Assembly (NCBI GenBank): GCA_903873585.1
Contig: CAIQOV010000021.1
Coordinates: 62,001-126,000 of the forward strand
Direction: 5' to 3'
DNA from: an uncultured Rhodobacterales bacterium
Lineage (GTDB): Bacteria > Pseudomonadota > Alphaproteobacteria > Rhodobacterales > Rhodobacteraceae
Length of the DNA stretch: 64,000 nt
Position 1 is the first letter of the stretch, and each line of letters begins with the position of its first letter. The position numbers were made by a program, and so were the translations under genes. Below, piece after piece: positions 37,257 through 45,091 of the stretch. The notes under the pieces were generated by a model. It saw only the letters and a list, made by a program, of their open reading frames with translations, had not been told where the DNA came from and did not search any database.

Positions 37257-38492
37257 TTACAGTACACGGTCCAAGGCGGCAATCAGGCGCGCCACATCGT
37301 CGGCACTGGTGTAATGCACCGCCGACAACCGAAGCACGCCCAACGCGCGGTCGATGCCCATCGCTTCAATCGGGCGGACGGCGTAGAAATCCCCCGCCCA
37401 ACAGGCGATGCCATGCGAGGCCAGCGCTTCTGACACAGGCTCTGCGTCACGGTCCAACGCCACGGCCACCGTCGGCGCGCGGTTGGCGGCCGAACGCGGG
37501 CCGACCAGCCGCACATCATTGCGCGCGGCCAGATAGTCTAGCAGCGGTTGAATAACCGCCACTTCTTGCGCGCGCATCAGATCATGCACCACGCGGTTGC
37601 GTTCCGCGGGGGTCGTCGTTTGACCGGGGCAGTGGTGCGCATAAACCGCGTCGATGTAATCGGCCATCCCCGCACAAGCCGCGATCTGGGCATGGTCAGG
37701 GCCTGCGGGGGTGAAGCGTTTGTACAGGCTGCCCGCGTTGAACCAATGGCCCTGCGCCGGCAGTTCTGCCCCAAAATCAGAGCGTATCAGCATCAGGCCC
37801 TGATGCGGGCCATAGGTTTTATAGGCCGAAAACAGATACACATCCGCGCCAAGGCTTGGAAAGTCGGGCAAGCCATGCGGCGCATAGCTGACACCGTCCA
37901 CCACCGTGCGCACACCTGCCGTGCGCGCCATCGCACAAATCTCGGCCACGGGGTTGATCTCGGCCACCACATTCGAGCAATGCGGAAAGCATAGCAGTTT
38001 CACTTTGCCATCGGCAAACAGACCAACCAGATCTTCGGGGTTCAGATGCCCCGTGGCAGGGTCAATCTGCCATTCGCGCACGTCGATCCCTTCGTCCGCC
38101 AACCGCCGCCACACGCCAGAGTTCGCCTCGTGGTCTTGATTGGTCACCACAATCGCGGCCTTTTGCCCGCGCAGCCAGATGCGCACGGCATTGGCCAGCA
38201 CGAAGGTGTTCGCACTGGTAGACGGGCCAAAAGACAGCTCCTTTGGCGCGCAGCCCATCAGCGCTGACAGACGGTCGCGCGCCTCGTCCATCTCTGCACC
38301 GCCTTCGGTGGCACCAGAATAGGGCGCATAGGGCTGCACTTTGCGGTCGGTGTAAAAGCGGTGCAAACGGTTGACCACTTGCACGCAAGGAAACGATCCG
38401 CCTGCGTTTTCAAAAAAGGCGTTGCCCGACAGCACAGGGCTTTGAAACGCCGGAAACTGGGTGCGCACGAAGGTCATATCTAGCTTGGTCAT
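37257..38492 (-). CDS. Cysteine desulfurase-like class V aminotransferase
   Basis: 411 residues, PLP fold type I. It shows FFENAGGSFPCVQVVNRLHRFY, SFGPSTSANTFVLANA, TNQDHEANSGVWRRLA, VVDGVSYAPHGLPDFPSLGAD and the PLP lysine in FSAYKTYGPHQG near residue 224. It resembles the cysteine-desulfurase-like subgroup often found outside isc/suf clusters. The desulfurase cysteine loop is not evident, so another amino-acid lyase or transaminase activity is possible. A small overlapping frame lies immediately upstream. Confidence 0.8.
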   Translation of the reverse strand: MTKLDMTFVRTQFPAFQSPVLSGNAFFENAGGSFPCVQVVNRLHRFYTDRKVQPYAPYSGATEGGAEMDEARDRLSALMGCAPKELSFGPSTSANTFVLANAVRIWLRGQKAAIVVTNQDHEANSGVWRRLADEGIDVREWQIDPATGHLNPEDLVGLFADGKVKLLCFPHCSNVVAEINPVAEICAMARTAGVRTVVDGVSYAPHGLPDFPSLGADVYLFSAYKTYGPHQGLMLIRSDFGAELPAQGHWFNAGSLYKRFTPAGPDHAQIAACAGMADYIDAVYAHHCPGQTTTPAERNRVVHDLMRAQEVAVIQPLLDYLAARNDVRLVGPRSAANRAPTVAVALDRDAEPVSEALASHGIACWAGDFYAVRPIEAMGIDRALGVLRLSAVHYTSADDVARLIAALDRVL

Positions 38493-38740
38493 GGCAGGCC
38501 GCCTTTAACAAATGTGATGCCCCAAAGGGCTTGGGTGGCAGGTCTTCCAGCCAAGCCACGCACTGCGCGGCAGAAACGCTCAACCAGCGCTTCGCCCCAA
38601 GTCGTAGCAACCGCGCCGCCAGCCTGCAAGCCGCCCATGGGGCTGACTTGCGCGGGAATTGCCCGTTTTTCGAGCAGAGGAACGGCAAATTGCAAATGGC
38701 CGCTTGCACGCCTTTGGCTTTGGGGTATTTTTCGCGTCAT
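38489..38740 (-). CDS. Possible small hypothetical protein coupled to class V aminotransferase
   Basis: 83 codons from ATG 38740 (MTRKIPQSQ) to a TGA that overlaps the aminotransferase start as ATGA, the pattern used by real gene pairs in this window. The C-terminal half (ALVERFCRAVRGLAGRP) looks helical and protein-like. Against it: several rare codons (AGG, AGA, ATA, CGA, GGA), no strong ribosome site and no family I recognise. It may be chance or a remnant. Confidence 0.25.
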   Translation of the reverse strand: MTRKIPQSQRRASGHLQFAVPLLEKRAIPAQVSPMGGLQAGGAVATTWGEALVERFCRAVRGLAGRPATQALWGITFVKGGLP

Positions 38741-38805
38741 CCACCCTTCTTGGCGCATTTTGCCACACAGCGCCCCAAGCCCCGCCGCCCCAGATCGGAG
38801 AAAAG
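38493..38805. other. 313-bp divergent gap between aminotransferase and binding protein
   Basis: Apart from the doubtful small minus-strand frame, I see no RNA gene, repeat or clear operator. It should carry the promoters of both flanking genes. GGAG six bases before the binding protein ATG at 38806 is the only clear signal. Confidence 0.5.
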
Positions 38806-39867
38806 ATGTCACATTTCACAAAATTCCTGACCGGCACCGCCCTTGCCCTATCACTTGGCTTTGGCGGCACGCTTGCCCGCGCGGGCGACCCTGACCTGAT
38901 TGCCTTTGACTGGTCCAGCTTCCAACTGCCCGATCTTCTGGCCACTTATGTCACCCAACACGGCGATATGCCCACCTTTTCAATTTTCGCCGACGATGAC
39001 GAGGCGTTTCAGAAACTGTCTTCGGGCTTTAAGGCCGATGTGGCGCATCCATGCAGCCAGATGATCCAGAAATACCGTGATGCGGGGCTGATTGAGCCTT
39101 GGGATACCGCAAAGATCCCGAACTTTGGCGAAATTTCGCCGGCTTTCCTGAATTCCAAGATCTTCAAGGATGACACCGGCGTTTGGTTCATTCCGACCGA
39201 TTTCGCCTATACCGCTGTTGCCTATAACACGACCGAGGTTCCTGCCGAAGACGTGGCAAGTTTGGACGTTTTCACCAACCCCAAATACGCTGGTCGCATT
39301 TCGCTGCCCGACAATGCCGATGACGTTTGGGCGCTGGCTTTGCTGGCCACCGGTGTCAGCGACTGGACCAATATCAGCGACGACCAGTTCAAAGCCGCCG
39401 CAGATTGGCTGCGCGCGGTGCACCCGAATGTTCTGGCCTATTGGGCCGACCCTGCGCAACTCAGCCAACTTATGGCTTCGGGCGAGGTCGTGGTGTCTTG
39501 GTCGTGGAACGACACAATCGCCCTGCTGCGGGCCGAAAACTTCCCCGTGGGCTTCCAACGCCAAGCCAAAGAGGGCGCATCAAGCTGGTTCTGCGGCTGG
39601 GTGAATCTGAAAGACGGGCCGGGCAAGGAAGACAAGGCTTATGACTTTATCAACGCTTGGCTGGATCACGGGGCTGCCAAGCCCTTGCTGGACAATGTGG
39701 GTTATGCGTCAACCAACGCAGTGTCGATGCAAAGCATTGATATAGCTGCGCTGAAGGCGGCGGATGTTGACCCGCTCACCTCGACCCTTCTGGCGCAAAC
39801 CCCGATTGATCCTGCCCTGCGCGACCGCATGGTGAATGAGTTCGAGCAGATCAAGTCGGGCTTCTGA
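38806..39867 (+). CDS. Periplasmic binding protein, PotD/spermidine-putrescine type, orphan
   Basis: 353 residues. A signal peptide (MSHFTKFLTGTALALSLGFGGTLARA) precedes a type II binding-protein fold of the polyamine group: YVTQHGDMPTFSIFADDDEAFQKL, GFKADVAHPCSQMIQKYRDAGLIEPWD, FIPTDFAYTAVAYNT, VSWSWNDTIALLRAE and YGYAS-like VGYASTNAVS. ATG 38806 has GGAG 5 bases upstream. No permease or ATPase genes are nearby, and a strong terminator follows directly, so it must pair with a transporter encoded elsewhere. Confidence 0.88.
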   Translation: MSHFTKFLTGTALALSLGFGGTLARAGDPDLIAFDWSSFQLPDLLATYVTQHGDMPTFSIFADDDEAFQKLSSGFKADVAHPCSQMIQKYRDAGLIEPWDTAKIPNFGEISPAFLNSKIFKDDTGVWFIPTDFAYTAVAYNTTEVPAEDVASLDVFTNPKYAGRISLPDNADDVWALALLATGVSDWTNISDDQFKAAADWLRAVHPNVLAYWADPAQLSQLMASGEVVVSWSWNDTIALLRAENFPVGFQRQAKEGASSWFCGWVNLKDGPGKEDKAYDFINAWLDHGAAKPLLDNVGYASTNAVSMQSIDIAALKAADVDPLTSTLLAQTPIDPALRDRMVNEFEQIKSGF

Positions 39868-39884
39868 TCCCGCCAAACGCCCCC

Positions 39885-39919
39885 AAACGCCCGAAGCCTG
39901 CGCTTTGGGCGTTTTCATT
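39885..39919 (+). terminator. Intrinsic terminator of the PotD-like gene
   Basis: AAACGCCCGAAGC pairs with GCTTTGGGCGTTT around a short loop and continues into TTTTCATTT. It begins 17 bases past the stop codon. Confidence 0.85.
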
Positions 39920-39928
39920 TGCCCACCC

Positions 39929-39957
39929 TTGCGCCCCGCCCCATCCAGTCCTATATA
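39929..39957 (+). promoter_or_regulatory. Promoter candidate for ssrA
   Basis: TTGCGC (39929-39934), 17 bases, TATATA (39952-39957). Transcription would start near 39964, exactly where the first structured part of the tmRNA precursor begins. Confidence 0.6.
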
Positions 39958-39963
39958 CGAGCT

Positions 39964-40290
39964 GTCTGAAGCAATTCAGACTATGGCGATAAACGCACCC
40001 ATAATAGACGGATCGGACCCGGGGGCGGTACCCGGCGGCTCCACCAAAACCCTGTTCATTTCAGGTTCTGGGGCCGAAATAGGATCGACGGACGTTCAAA
40101 GGGGCCAGCTTTTGCTCGGTGAGGTACCACCGTTATCGGTCCAAGATCACAGTTGCAAATGACAACCGTGCTCCGGCTTATGCTCTGGCTGCGTGAGCAG
40201 TTCGAGAAAGCCAAACTAAGTCCTTGCGGTTAGCACCGTAAGGCGGGGTTTGCAGGTACCTGGCAACAGAAACCTGCGCCTAATTTCCTT
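39964..40290 (+). ncRNA. ssrA: Two-piece (circularly permuted) tmRNA
   Basis: Rescues stalled ribosomes and adds a degradation tag. The gene is in permuted order. First comes the acceptor piece: T-arm CCGGG-GGCGGTA-CCCGG (40019-40035), acceptor strand CGGCTCC, then A-CCA ending at 40046. A 23-base spacer with a small hairpin (40047-40069) follows. Then the coding piece starts GGGGCCGAAATAGGATCGACG at 40070. The two acceptor strands pair over 7 bp with a G-U at position 3, the alanine identity mark. The tag frame is at 40155-40196. A hairpin GCAGGT...ACCTGC (40252-40277) lies near the 3' end. Ends are approximate: a GNRA-capped hairpin at 39964-39981 marks the 5' side. Confidence 0.93.
40155..40196 (+). 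other. tmRNA proteolysis tag reading frame
   Basis: GCA AAT GAC ... GCG TGA encodes ANDNRAPAYALAA followed by a stop. With the alanine carried by the tRNA-like end, the added tag is AANDNRAPAYALAA. The N-terminal ANDN and the final ALAA are typical: the first part contacts the SspB adaptor in relatives, and the last is recognised by ClpX. Confidence 0.95.
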
Positions 40291-40347
40291 TGCGGTGTAG
40301 AGTGCGGGCGTCTTGCCCGTGTCACATTCCTGCCGCACAAGGCAAGG

Positions 40348-41616
40348 ATGTCGGGCCAAACACTCAACGACACGATCCCCTATCGCACGCTTTTTGGCGT
40401 CTTTGCGCGTATCGGGCTTTTGTCCTTTGGCGGGCCTGCCGCGCAAATCGCCCTGCTGCACCGCACCTTGGTCGACGAGCGCCGCTGGATTTCTGAAGCA
40501 GAGTTCTTATCCGCCCTGTCATTTTGCATGCTGTTGCCGGGGCCAGAGGCGATGCAACTCGCCACGTGGACAGGCTGGCGGCTGCGCGGCACAGGTGGCG
40601 GGCTGATTGCGGGGTTGTTGTTCGTACTGCCCGGCGCTGCGGTGGTCTTAGCACTCGCAACGCTTTATGCGGCTTTTGGGCAGGTGCCTGTGGTCGCAGC
40701 CCTTTTCACAGGCGTGCAGGCGGCGGTGGTGGCGGTGGTGATCGAAGCCCTGTTGCGCGTATCGCGCCGCGCGTTGAAGATTCCGGCGCATAAGATGGCA
40801 GCGGTCTTGGCCTTTGTGGCGCTGGCGCTTTTTGGCCTGCCCTTTCCGGCGGTGATTATCGTGGCGGGGCTTTACGGCTATCTGACAACGAAGGCCACAG
40901 CCCCCACCCCAAGCGGCCCGCGCCCTTGGGCGGCGACATGGCGGGCGGTGGTGATTTGGGGCACAGTGTGGCTGCTGCCTTTGGCGGCACTTGTTCTATT
41001 AGCCCCCAGTTTTTACGCCGAAGTCGCGGTGTTCTTTGCCAAACTCGCCGTTGTCACCTTTGGCGGGGCTTATGCCGTTTTGGCGTGGATGACCCAAGCG
41101 ATTGTCGCCGACAAGCATTGGCTCACCCTGCCCCAGATGATGGACGCTTTGGGCCTTGCCGAAACCACACCGGGACCGCTGATTTTGGTGACGCAATTTG
41201 TGGCCTATGTGGCGGGGCATCAAAAAGACGGCTGGCTCGGCGGGCTGTCAGCCGCGCTGATCACCCTATGGATGACCTTTGCCCCCTGTTTTCTGTGGAT
41301 CTTCGCCGCCAGCCCATGGCTGGATCGCCTAACCCAAATGCCCCGCCTGTCGGGGGCGTTAAGCTTCATCACCGCCGCAGTCGTGGGCGTGATCGCAAAT
41401 CTGTCGCTATGGTTTGCGACCCATGTGGTCTTCGCCCAAGTCGGGCGAATCGATCTGGGCCCGATCCACGCGCTGTGGCCGCAGATCAGCACGCTTCGCC
41501 CGCTGCCCACGGTCTTGGCCCTAAGTGCGGCTTACCTGCTGGCGCGCCGCCATTGGCCGCTGCCGCTGGTGCTGATGCTTAGCGCGATCACCAGTGCCAT
41601 CGCGGCTTGGATGTGA
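40348..41616 (+). CDS. chrA: Chromate transporter, two CHR domains
   Basis: 422 residues, about 12 membrane segments in two related halves. The first half starts RTLFGVFARIGLLSFGGPAAQIALLHR with ALSFCMLLPGPEAMQLATWTGW. The second has FAKLAVVTFGGAYAVLAWM and GLAETTPGPLILVTQFVAY. Both are classic CHR signatures. It exports chromate, or a related oxyanion, from the cytoplasm. AAGGATG overlaps the start region, with GGCAAGG just before the ATG. It lies between ssrA and sspB without obvious functional linkage. Confidence 0.93.
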   Translation: MSGQTLNDTIPYRTLFGVFARIGLLSFGGPAAQIALLHRTLVDERRWISEAEFLSALSFCMLLPGPEAMQLATWTGWRLRGTGGGLIAGLLFVLPGAAVVLALATLYAAFGQVPVVAALFTGVQAAVVAVVIEALLRVSRRALKIPAHKMAAVLAFVALALFGLPFPAVIIVAGLYGYLTTKATAPTPSGPRPWAATWRAVVIWGTVWLLPLAALVLLAPSFYAEVAVFFAKLAVVTFGGAYAVLAWMTQAIVADKHWLTLPQMMDALGLAETTPGPLILVTQFVAYVAGHQKDGWLGGLSAALITLWMTFAPCFLWIFAASPWLDRLTQMPRLSGALSFITAAVVGVIANLSLWFATHVVFAQVGRIDLGPIHALWPQISTLRPLPTVLALSAAYLLARRHWPLPLVLMLSAITSAIAAWM

Positions 41617-41678
41617 CGGGCCTCTTCCCTTTGGGGGCAAATCGCCTATGGTAGACCCACGCAGCGAAAGGAACTGGC

Positions 41679-42122
41679 ATGGCAAAGTCGATCGACTATG
41701 GCAATCTGATGCACAAGGCCATGTGCGGGCTGATTCAAACCGTGCTGAAAGACGTTGCCGCTTTCGGCCTGCCCGGCGCGCATCACTTCTTTATCACCTT
41801 TGACACCACGACTGACGGCGTGGAAATGGCCGATTGGCTGCGCACCCGCTATCCGGGGGAAATGACGATTGTGGTGCAGAACTGGTTTGAAAACCTTGTC
41901 GTTTCCAAAGACAGCTTCGCAATCACGCTTAACTTCGGCAACAATCCCGAACGCATGACCATTCCCTACGACGCGCTGCGCACCTTTGTAGACCCGTCGG
42001 TGGAATTCGGCCTGCGCTTTGACGCCCAAGTTTCCGACGACGACGAGGGCCCCGATGACGAGCCCCCCGCCCCGCAGCACGACGCGCAGATTGTGCGCTT
42101 GGACAAGTTCCGGAAATCATAG
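41679..42122 (+). CDS. sspB: SspB-family ClpXP adaptor (alphaproteobacterial type)
   Basis: 147 residues. Binds tmRNA-tagged proteins and delivers them to ClpXP. Core domain: IDYGNLMHKAMCGLIQTVLKDVA, HHFFITFDTTTDGVEMADWLR, MTIVVQNWFENLVVSKDSFAITLNFGNNPERMTIPYDALRTFVDPSVEFGL. An acidic/proline linker (DDDEGPDDEPPAP) then leads to a short C-terminal tail (VRLDKFRKS), the expected ClpX-docking element. It lies 1.4 kb from ssrA, which encodes the tag it would read. A methyltransferase gene follows after 6 bp. Confidence 0.93.
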   Translation: MAKSIDYGNLMHKAMCGLIQTVLKDVAAFGLPGAHHFFITFDTTTDGVEMADWLRTRYPGEMTIVVQNWFENLVVSKDSFAITLNFGNNPERMTIPYDALRTFVDPSVEFGLRFDAQVSDDDEGPDDEPPAPQHDAQIVRLDKFRKS

Positions 42123-42128
42123 GGTATC

Positions 42129-42680
42129 ATGAACGACACACTGCTTTTCATGCGCCAGCTCATCAGCCGGCCGCTGCAAGTTTCTGCGATGGCACCCTCC
42201 TCGCGGTTTTTGGGCAAAGCCATGGCCAAAGATCTTGGTCCGCATACCGGCCGCGTGGTGGAATTTGGGCCCGGCACGGGGCGCTTGACCGAAGGCATTT
42301 TGAACGCTGGTGTGGCCCCTGAAAACCTGACCCTGTTTGAGATGAACCCCGAGTTTGTGACCTACTTGCGCGACCGATTTCCAGGTGTAACCGTGCATTT
42401 GGCCGGCGCGGAATCTGCGCCACAGATGGTCGAAAAAGGCGTAGGGGCCGTTATTTCGGGCGTGCCTTTGCTGTCGATGCCCATGGCGCTGCGCCGCACG
42501 ATCATGGCGGCCGCTTTCGAGATTTTGCGGCCAGATGGCGTTTATGTGCAATTCACCTACCGCGGACGCCCTGCGCTGGAAGAATCGCAGATAAAATCTC
42601 TTGGGCTGACGTGGAAGCAAACAGCTTTTGTGCCGTTAAACCTGCCCCCTGCGCGCGTGCACACGTTCCGGCGCGCCTGA
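42129..42680 (+). CDS. SAM-dependent phospholipid N-methyltransferase-like protein
   Basis: 183 residues. A class I methyltransferase: SAM loop VVEFGPGTGRLTEGIL (about 38-53), acidic loop LFEMNPEF, and GAVISGVPLLSMPMALRRTIM. The start FMRQLISRPLQVSAMAPSSRFLGKAM matches bacterial phospholipid (PmtA-like) methyltransferases, which methylate phosphatidylethanolamine toward phosphatidylcholine. rRNA-adenine methyltransferases share part of the fold. It begins 6 bp after sspB, so the two are probably co-transcribed. Confidence 0.8.
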   Translation: MNDTLLFMRQLISRPLQVSAMAPSSRFLGKAMAKDLGPHTGRVVEFGPGTGRLTEGILNAGVAPENLTLFEMNPEFVTYLRDRFPGVTVHLAGAESAPQMVEKGVGAVISGVPLLSMPMALRRTIMAAAFEILRPDGVYVQFTYRGRPALEESQIKSLGLTWKQTAFVPLNLPPARVHTFRRA

Positions 42681-42757
42681 CGGTATGCGACTGTATACCG
42701 ATTGAGTTTTCTGCGCGGCAGAGCTAAAAGCCCCCAGCAACCATAGGAGCCTGCGCC

Positions 42758-44152
42758 ATGACCGCCATCCGTGTTGAAACCGACAGCTTTGGCCCGCTGG
42801 ATGTTCCAGCCGACAAATACTGGGGCGCGCAGACCCAAAGGTCGATCATCAACTTCCCCATCGGCTGGGAACGCCAACCTGTTGCAATCATCCGCGCCTT
42901 GGGCGTCATCAAGAAAGCCTGCGCCTTGGTGAACATCGCACAGGGCGACATTGACCCCACCTTGGGCCAAACCATTGCCGCCGCAGCCCAAGAGGTGATT
43001 GACGGCAAGTTTGACGACAACTTCCCGCTGGTGGTGTGGCAAACGGGGTCAGGCACCCAGTCGAACATGAACGCGAACGAGGTGATCTCGAACCGCGCGA
43101 TTGAAATGCTGGGCGGGGTGATGGGGTCAAAAAAGCCGGTGCATCCGAACGACCATGTGAACATGGGCCAATCCTCGAACGACACCTTTCCCACCGCGAT
43201 GCACGTCGCCATCGGCATGATGGCGCGCGATGTGCTGCTGCCGGGGTTGGAAAAACTGCACGAGGCGCTGCATGCCAAAGCGGTAGAGTTCAAAGACATC
43301 ATCAAGATCGGCCGCACCCATACGCAAGATGCAACGCCCTTGACCTTGGGGCAGGAATTTTCAGGCTATGCCGCCCAAGTCGCCAAGGGCATCGCGCGGG
43401 TGAAGATGTGCCTGCCCGACATTTACGAGCTCGCCCAAGGCGGCACGGCTGTGGGCACGGGGCTCAACACCCGCGTCGGTTGGGACACCCGCGTTGCCGC
43501 AGCGATTGCCGACATCACCGCCCTGCCCTTTGTGACCGCGCCCAACAAATTCGAAGCGCTGGCCGCGCATGACGCCATGGTGATGTTTTCAGGCGCGTTG
43601 AAAACTGTCGCAGCCAGCCTGTTCAAAATAGCCAACGACCTGCGGCTTTTGGGGTCTGGCCCGCGTTCGGGCTTGGGTGAGTTGATCTTGCCCGAAAACG
43701 AACCCGGATCGTCGATCATGCCCGGCAAGGTGAACCCCACACAGGCCGAAGCGCTGACGATGGTCTGCGCCCACGTCATGGGCAATGATGCCGCCGTGGG
43801 CTTTGCCGGATCGCAGGGGCATTTTGAGCTGAACGTTTACAACCCAATGATGGCCTATAACGTCTTGCAATCCATGCAACTTTTGGGCGACGCTTCGGGA
43901 TCTTTCACTGACAACATGGTGGTGGGCACCCAAGCCAACATCCCGCGCATCGAAAAGCTGATGAAAGAAAGCCTGATGCTGGTGACAGCGCTTGCCCCCA
44001 CCATCGGTTATGACGCCGCCACCAAAGTCGCCAAAACCGCGCATAAAAACGGCACGACCCTGCGCGAAGAGGCGATTGCTTTGGGCTATGTTGACGGCGC
44101 AACCTTTGACCGCATCGTGCGGCCCGAAGACATGGTTGGCCCGAAAGGCTGA
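42758..44152 (+). CDS. fumC: Fumarate hydratase class II
   Basis: 464 residues. Reversible hydration of fumarate to malate in the TCA cycle; the iron-free, oxygen-stable form. It shows [76 protein letters not shown] and the signature [16 protein letters not shown] with the catalytic serine. GGAG lies 8 bases before the ATG. The stop overlaps the next small gene (TGATG). Confidence 0.97.
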   Translation: MTAIRVETDSFGPLDVPADKYWGAQTQRSIINFPIGWERQPVAIIRALGVIKKACALVNIAQGDIDPTLGQTIAAAAQEVIDGKFDDNFPLVVWQTGSGTQSNMNANEVISNRAIEMLGGVMGSKKPVHPNDHVNMGQSSNDTFPTAMHVAIGMMARDVLLPGLEKLHEALHAKAVEFKDIIKIGRTHTQDATPLTLGQEFSGYAAQVAKGIARVKMCLPDIYELAQGGTAVGTGLNTRVGWDTRVAAAIADITALPFVTAPNKFEALAAHDAMVMFSGALKTVAASLFKIANDLRLLGSGPRSGLGELILPENEPGSSIMPGKVNPTQAEALTMVCAHVMGNDAAVGFAGSQGHFELNVYNPMMAYNVLQSMQLLGDASGSFTDNMVVGTQANIPRIEKLMKESLMLVTALAPTIGYDAATKVAKTAHKNGTTLREEAIALGYVDGATFDRIVRPEDMVGPKG

Positions 44153-44340
44153 TGGCAGAACTCATCAACCTGCGCAGCGCTCGCAAAGCGGCAGCCCGCA
44201 AGGCTGACCGCTTGGCGGGTGATCAGGCTGCGATGAAATCAGGCCGCACCAAGGCGCAAAAAGTGTTGCAGGCGGCGGAAGCGGCCAAGTCCAAGGCAGC
44301 GCTGGATGGCAAGAAGTTGGATGGGTCTGACACGCCCTAA
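44152..44340 (+). CDS. DUF4169-type small basic protein
   Basis: 62 residues, highly charged: [20 protein letters not shown]... followed by an Ala/Lys-rich helix. It matches the pattern of DUF4169, found next to fumC in Rhodobacteraceae. No function is known. It starts one base inside the fumC stop and is followed by an RHH gene. Confidence 0.8.
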   Translation: MAELINLRSARKAAARKADRLAGDQAAMKSGRTKAQKVLQAAEAAKSKAALDGKKLDGSDTP

Positions 44341-44406
44341 ACACGGGCGTTGCAGCGTTTGGCCAGATCGTCGCAGACTGCCCGCACAGAACCAAAAGGC
44401 CCCGTT

Positions 44407-44643
44407 ATGAGCGATGCACCCACCTTAGGCCGCCCTGTCAAGCACAGCCTAACCCTGCGCGGCCACCGCACATCGGTGTCACTGGAAGCGGCGTTTTGGC
44501 AGGCGTTTCGCCAGATTGCCGCCGATCAGCAGCAGTCTTTGAACGATCTGGCCGCGCGCATAGATGCGCAGCGCGGGGATGTCGGCCTTGCCTCGGCCAT
44601 CAGGGTGTTTGTGCTGACCACGTTGCAGGCAAAATCCGCCTGA
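44407..44643 (+). CDS. Ribbon-helix-helix domain protein
   Basis: 78 residues. The core GRPVKHSLTLRGHRTSVSLEAAFWQAFRQIAADQQQSLNDLAARIDAQR fits the RHH_4 group, a beta strand followed by two helices. It may bind DNA as a dimer. ATG 44407 is chosen because it begins MSDAPTLGRPVKHSL and the extra upstream residues look random. It closes the fumC-DUF4169-RHH set. Confidence 0.8.
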   Translation: MSDAPTLGRPVKHSLTLRGHRTSVSLEAAFWQAFRQIAADQQQSLNDLAARIDAQRGDVGLASAIRVFVLTTLQAKSA

Positions 44644-45091
44644 CGCGGTGGCGGCATAAAGGGTAAAAGCGGGGCAAAGGTGTTCACGAAAGGCTGCTAA
44701 CACCCAACGCGCGCAAATCGGCCATTGTCATTTACCACCCTTTGCCCTTAAGTGGAGCCACGCGATTAAGTTCGCGCAAGCATTCTCTGACCACCCGCTC
44801 TGGCGCCTGACAACGGCGCCGAAACGGCGGTCAGTCGGATCGGTCGCAAGACCGGAGAGTTGCCCAGCAAGTCGCAGATTTACTGGGATTTCATTGGGGC
44901 CCGTCCGGGGCCTGGAAGAGAACCGCGATGAAGCGCGCGTTAACATTGGTGAAAAGTGCTGGCTGCCCCAAGGGCCTAGCCGCGCTTTCGCATGCGCAGC
45001 CCCTCGCCCGAACACGCCGCCCGTCTTTTGATCTGCCCCGCACTGGCGCTTCGCCACCGGGGCGCCCAAGGGCATGCGGCATTGGAACATC
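44644..45091 (+). other. Long leader/5' UTR region of rne
   Basis: 448 bp without a convincing gene. It holds a promoter candidate (TTGTCA 44725-44730, 17 bases, TTAAGT 44748-44753), a GGCGCC-TGACAAC-GGCGCC hairpin (44802-44820) and a CGGTC-GCAA-GACCG hairpin with a GNRA loop (44841-44854). If that promoter is used, the rne leader is about 330 nt. RNase E in enterobacteria controls its own mRNA through a leader of similar length. Confidence 0.5.
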
